Assembly: GCA_937983055.1 (NCBI GenBank)
Contig: CALJLA010000085.1
Span: 1 to 17,631, forward strand
Source of the DNA: an uncultured Pseudomonadota bacterium
GTDB taxonomy: Bacteria > Pseudomonadota > Gammaproteobacteria > Burkholderiales > Eutrophovitaceae
Length of the DNA: 17,631 nt
Direction: 5' to 3'
A model generated the notes under the pieces. The model was not told the DNA's origin, ran no database searches, and worked only from the letters and a program-made list of their open reading frames with translations. Shown piece after piece: positions 14,950 through 17,631 of this stretch. Position numbers and translations under genes: made by a program. Numbering within the stretch: the first letter of the stretch is position 1; each line of letters begins with the position of its first letter.

Positions 14950-16338
14950 ATGGCCCAGTCATCCCTGCAACGCGTCCCGGACGCGCCGGTCGACCTGATC
15001 CGGCTGCCGCCGCACTCGGTGGAGGCGGAGCAGTCGGTGCTGGGCGGCCTGCTGCTTGAGAACACCGCCTGGGACCGCATCGCGGACCTGATCGGCGAGT
15101 CGGATTTCTACCGCGCCGATCACCGCCTGATCTATCGCCACATCACCAAGCTGATCGAAGCCAACCGGCCGGCCGACGCCATCACGGTGTCGGAAAGCCT
15201 GGAAAGCACCCGCGAGCTGGAATCGGTGGGCGGGCTGGCCTACATCGGCGCGCTGTCGCAGAACACGCCGTCCAGCGTGAACATCCGTCGCTACGCGGAG
15301 ATCGTGCGCGAGCGCGCCATCATGCGCAAGCTGGCCGAGGTCGCCACGACCATCGCCGATTCCTGCTACAGCCCGATGGGGCGCGAGCCGGCCCAGCTGC
15401 TGGACGAGGCGGAGTCGAAGATCTTCGCCATCTCCGAAGAGGGCGCGCGCACCCGGCAGGGCTTCCAGGACATGCAGCCGGTGCTCACCCAGGTGGTGGA
15501 GCGCATCGACATGCTCTACAACCGGGACAACCCGTCGGAAGTGACCGGCGTGCCCACCGGTTTCAGCGACCTCGATCGCATGACATCGGGGCTGCAGCCC
15601 GGCGACCTGGTGATCGTCGCCGGCCGTCCCAGCATGGGCAAGACCGCGCTGTCGCTGAATATGGCGGAATTCGTCGCGCTGGACGCTGGGCTGCCGGTGG
15701 GCGTGTTCTCGATGGAGATGTCGGCCACGCAGCTGGTGATGCGCATGCTCGGCTCCGTCGGCAAGCTCGACCAGCACAAGCTGCGCACCGGAAGGCTGGC
15801 CGACGAGGACTGGCGACGCCTGACCGACGCGGTGGGCAAGCTCAACGAAGCCCCCATCCATATCGACGAAACCGCGGCGCTCAATGCGCTGGAGCTGCGG
15901 GCGCGGGCGCGCCGTTTGCACCGGCAGTACGGCAAGCTTGGCCTGATCGTGATCGACTACATCCAGCTGATGTCGGCTACCTCCAGCGGCGAAAACCGCG
16001 CCACCGAAATCTCGGAGATATCCCGCTCGCTGAAGGCGCTGGCGAAGGAGCTCAGTGTGCCGGTCATCGCGCTGTCGCAGCTCAACCGCTCGCTCGAGCA
16101 ACGGCCGAACAAGCGGCCGGTGATGTCGGACCTGCGCGAGTCCGGCGCCATCGAGCAGGATGCCGACCTGATCCTCTTTATCTACCGCGACGAGGTCTAC
16201 AACCCCGATTCGCCCGACCGCGGCCGCGCCGAGGTCATCATCGGCAAGCAGCGTAACGGCCCGATCGGCACGGTGATGCTCACCTTCCAGGGCGAGTACA
16301 CCCGCTTCGCCAATTTCGCGGATCCGAACAGATACTAG
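14950..16338 (+). CDS. dnaB: Replicative DNA helicase DnaB
   Basis: Hexameric 5'-3' helicase that unwinds the replication fork and recruits primase, 462 residues with no intein. The N-terminal helical domain begins LPPHSVEAEQSVLGGLL, and a linker spans about 150-195. The RecA-like domain has Walker A GRPSMGKT (225-232), FSMEMSA, Walker B LIVIDYIQLM (about 333-342) and SQLNRSLEQRPNKRPVMSDL. A ribosome site (GGGAAAGG) precedes the ATG. The stop codon TAG is the beginning of a palindromic repeat element. Confidence 0.98.
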   Translation: MAQSSLQRVPDAPVDLIRLPPHSVEAEQSVLGGLLLENTAWDRIADLIGESDFYRADHRLIYRHITKLIEANRPADAITVSESLESTRELESVGGLAYIGALSQNTPSSVNIRRYAEIVRERAIMRKLAEVATTIADSCYSPMGREPAQLLDEAESKIFAISEEGARTRQGFQDMQPVLTQVVERIDMLYNRDNPSEVTGVPTGFSDLDRMTSGLQPGDLVIVAGRPSMGKTALSLNMAEFVALDAGLPVGVFSMEMSATQLVMRMLGSVGKLDQHKLRTGRLADEDWRRLTDAVGKLNEAPIHIDETAALNALELRARARRLHRQYGKLGLIVIDYIQLMSATSSGENRATEISEISRSLKALAKELSVPVIALSQLNRSLEQRPNKRPVMSDLRESGAIEQDADLILFIYRDEVYNPDSPDRGRAEVIIGKQRNGPIGTVMLTFQGEYTRFANFADPNRY

Positions 16339-16450
16339 GAAAGACAGGCACCAGGCACTAGGCGCCAGGTATCAGGTGATGGCGCGCGCGTTGCGCGCTC
16401 AATATTTGCTTTCCTAGCGCCTAGAGCCTGGCGTTTGGCGCCTCGCGCTT
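16335..16450. repeat. Palindromic heptanucleotide-repeat element at the dnaB 3' end
   Basis: Successive 7-bp units of the form C-Y-A-G-G-N-N (CAGGCAC, CAGGCAC, TAGGCGC, CAGGTAT) fill about 16345-16372; the complementary pattern (CCTAGCG, CCTAGAG, CCTGGCG, TTTGGCG, CCTCGCG) fills about 16413-16447. The arms 16349-16369 and 16413-16433 pair at 18 of 21 positions around a central stem GCGCGC-GTT-GCGCGC (16384-16398), both centred on 16391. A separate 9-bp pair CTAGGAAAG / CTTTCCTAG (16335-16343, 16409-16417) includes the dnaB stop codon. It lies between convergent genes and could end or stabilise transcripts from both. Confidence 0.65.
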
Positions 16451-16465
16451 TCATGCTTGCGCGAT

Positions 16466-17631
16466 TTAACCGGCGGGGAAGTGCCGCGAAAACTCGCGAT
16501 GCGCTTTCTCGAATTCGGATTCCATGTTTTCCTGCTGGTAGACCGCCATCAGCTTGACCCATGAGTCGCGGTCTTTCGGATCCTTCCGGACCTGGAACTC
16601 GAGCAGGTTGATTGCATTCTGGGTGCGGCCGAGCGCGATGAAACGGTCGACGTCGGTAAACATCGAGCGCGTATTGTCGAGCGCGATCGCCATCTCCTGA
16701 CGCAGGTTGGTCGACACTTCCGGTGCGGGCGCCGCGCCGCTGTCGGCCTCCATATCCGCCTCGCCACTCGGTGGCAATTCCTCGCCGAGCGAGGGCACCT
16801 CGAACGTCGGCTCTTGGGGCATCGCTGCGGGCGCGGCCGGCTGCTGCCGGGCGGGCGCTGCCGCTGGGCGCACTGGTGCGGGTGGGGCAGGGCGGATCGG
16901 CGGCGGAGGCGGCGGCATCAGCAGCGGGCCTGCGGCGCTGCGTGCGTCGGCCAGCAACTGATCGATGCGCGCTTCGTGGTCGGTGCCGAGCGACCTCACC
17001 CGGGAGGAGCGGCGTGCCAGCAGGAAGGTGACCGCGCCGCCGAGCAGTGCCGCACCCGCGAGCGCCGGCCAGAACCAGGTCGGCAGCCGCTCGCGCACCA
17101 CGATCTGCGGCGGCTGCGGGCGCACCTGCGGCGGCGCAGGCGCGGGTGACGGCGGAGGCGTCGCCTCCACCGATTTCAGTACCGCCTGCGTCAGCAACGA
17201 GACCGCCTGCTCCAGCCGGCCGATCTGGGTGTCGATCAGCGATTGCTGCTCGCGCAGCTGCGCAGCCTTGAGTTCGAGCGCCTCGCCCTCGGCGGTTACG
17301 ATCGCCGCCGGGCCGGGCGCGGGGGCAGGCGCGGGTGCGGGGGCGGGCGCGGCCGACGGAGCGGGCGTGCCGGCGTACAGGCGACGAAGCTCCGCGCGCC
17401 GATTCGCGCCGGCGCCGAGACGCCCGACGTCGAGTTCGGCTTCCAGCCTGAGGGCGAGCTTTGGTGCCGGGGCCGGCGGCCGTACAGGCTCGGGCAGCGG
17501 GGTGGTTGCCGGTACGACGGGTTCGGGCGCGGGCTGAGGCGCGGCCACCGGGGCAGGCGGTGGCGGTGGCGGCGCCGGCGGCGCCAGCCCGGGCGGCGGC
17601 TTGCGCCGGGTGTCCAGCAGCGTGCGCAGGG
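16466..17631 (-). CDS. FimV-family protein, C-terminal part (N-terminus beyond the window)
   Basis: FimV-like inner-membrane proteins take part in polar assembly, type IV pili and twitching. About 388 codons are visible and the frame is open to the window edge; the GTG at 17548 is internal, since LRTLLDTRRKPPPG precedes it, resembling the end of the FimV N-terminal domain (usually TVLLDPP). Reading on, there is a Pro/Ala-rich linker with a PA repeat (17310-17347), a coiled coil (ALELKAAQLREQQSLIDTQI), one TM helix (WFWPALAGAALLGGAVTFLL), a second Pro-rich stretch in the cytosol, and a C-terminal TPR-like domain with DVDRFIALGRTQNAINLLEF and DPKDRDSWVKLMAVYQQE, strongly conserved in FimV. It is convergent with dnaB. 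Confidence 0.82.
   Translation of the reverse strand, partial: LRTLLDTRRKPPPGLAPPAPPPPPPAPVAAPQPAPEPVVPATTPLPEPVRPPAPAPKLALRLEAELDVGRLGAGANRRAELRRLYAGTPAPSAAPAPAPAPAPAPGPAAIVTAEGEALELKAAQLREQQSLIDTQIGRLEQAVSLLTQAVLKSVEATPPPSPAPAPPQVRPQPPQIVVRERLPTWFWPALAGAALLGGAVTFLLARRSSRVRSLGTDHEARIDQLLADARSAAGPLLMPPPPPPIRPAPPAPVRPAAAPARQQPAAPAAMPQEPTFEVPSLGEELPPSGEADMEADSGAAPAPEVSTNLRQEMAIALDNTRSMFTDVDRFIALGRTQNAINLLEFQVRKDPKDRDSWVKLMAVYQQENMESEFEKAHREFSRHFPAG

Noticed and set aside
17310..17347. Short Pro-Ala repeat as a separate tandem-repeat element
   Set aside because: It is an in-frame Pro/Ala linker of the FimV-family protein in high-GC DNA and needs no other explanation.
1..17631. CRISPR arrays, tRNAs, rRNAs, transposases, integrases, toxin-antitoxin or defence genes
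   Set aside because: None could be recognised on either strand.

Overview
The window is high-GC and almost wholly coding. It reads as chromosome of a betaproteobacterium, probably a facultatively anaerobic Rhodocyclales-like organism. The evidence is the rpsF-priB-rpsR-rplI-dnaB order (PriB is a beta/gammaproteobacterial protein), the cbb3-oxidase maturation genes ccoG and fixH, an FNR with the four-cysteine cluster pattern, an FNR-controlled hemN and a FimV-family protein. No transposase, integrase, phage gene, CRISPR array, tRNA or rRNA was seen.

Region 1 (1-2750, + strand) is a tightly packed respiratory maturation block: the 3' part of a cytochrome b561 gene, ccoG, fixH and an 88-residue two-helix membrane protein. 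Two of the three junctions are ATGA stop/start overlaps. The oxidase structural genes (ccoNOP) are not in the window. Region 2 (2751-7648, + strand) is an RND efflux unit (periplasmic adaptor plus pump) followed by a small DUF2892-type membrane protein and a strong terminator. The pump carries an in-frame, roughly 35-residue insertion with a REP-like hairpin between TM4 and TM5. The adaptor gene and the DUF2892 gene are each preceded by a similar short inverted repeat, a possible shared operator.

Region 3 (7667-10983, - strand) is a signalling run: PAS histidine kinase, NarL-type response regulator, stand-alone receiver protein, then FNR. A 7-2-7 inverted heptamer in the 113-bp gap before the receiver gene could be the regulator's site. 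Region 4 (10984-13191, + strand) runs divergently from the kinase. A textbook FNR box lies in the shared intergenic region, followed by hemN (anaerobic haem synthesis) and a COG2836 membrane protein. Together with region 1 this looks like a low-oxygen respiration neighbourhood: sensing (kinase, FNR), haem supply (hemN) and oxidase assembly or copper handling (ccoG, fixH, COG2836).

Region 5 (13192-16338, + strand) is housekeeping: a strong sigma70 promoter, a structured leader, rpsF-priB-rpsR-rplI, a terminator, then dnaB. A palindromic heptanucleotide-repeat element begins inside the dnaB stop codon and fills the gap to region 6 (16466-17631, - strand), the C-terminal part of a FimV-family protein that runs off the window.

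The best candidates for something new are the in-frame repeat insertion in the RND pump, the kinase-regulator-receiver-FNR circuit with its candidate sites, a cluster of unusual residues in a core HemN motif, and the heptamer palindrome at the dnaB 3' end. No wholly new defence or mobile system was found.
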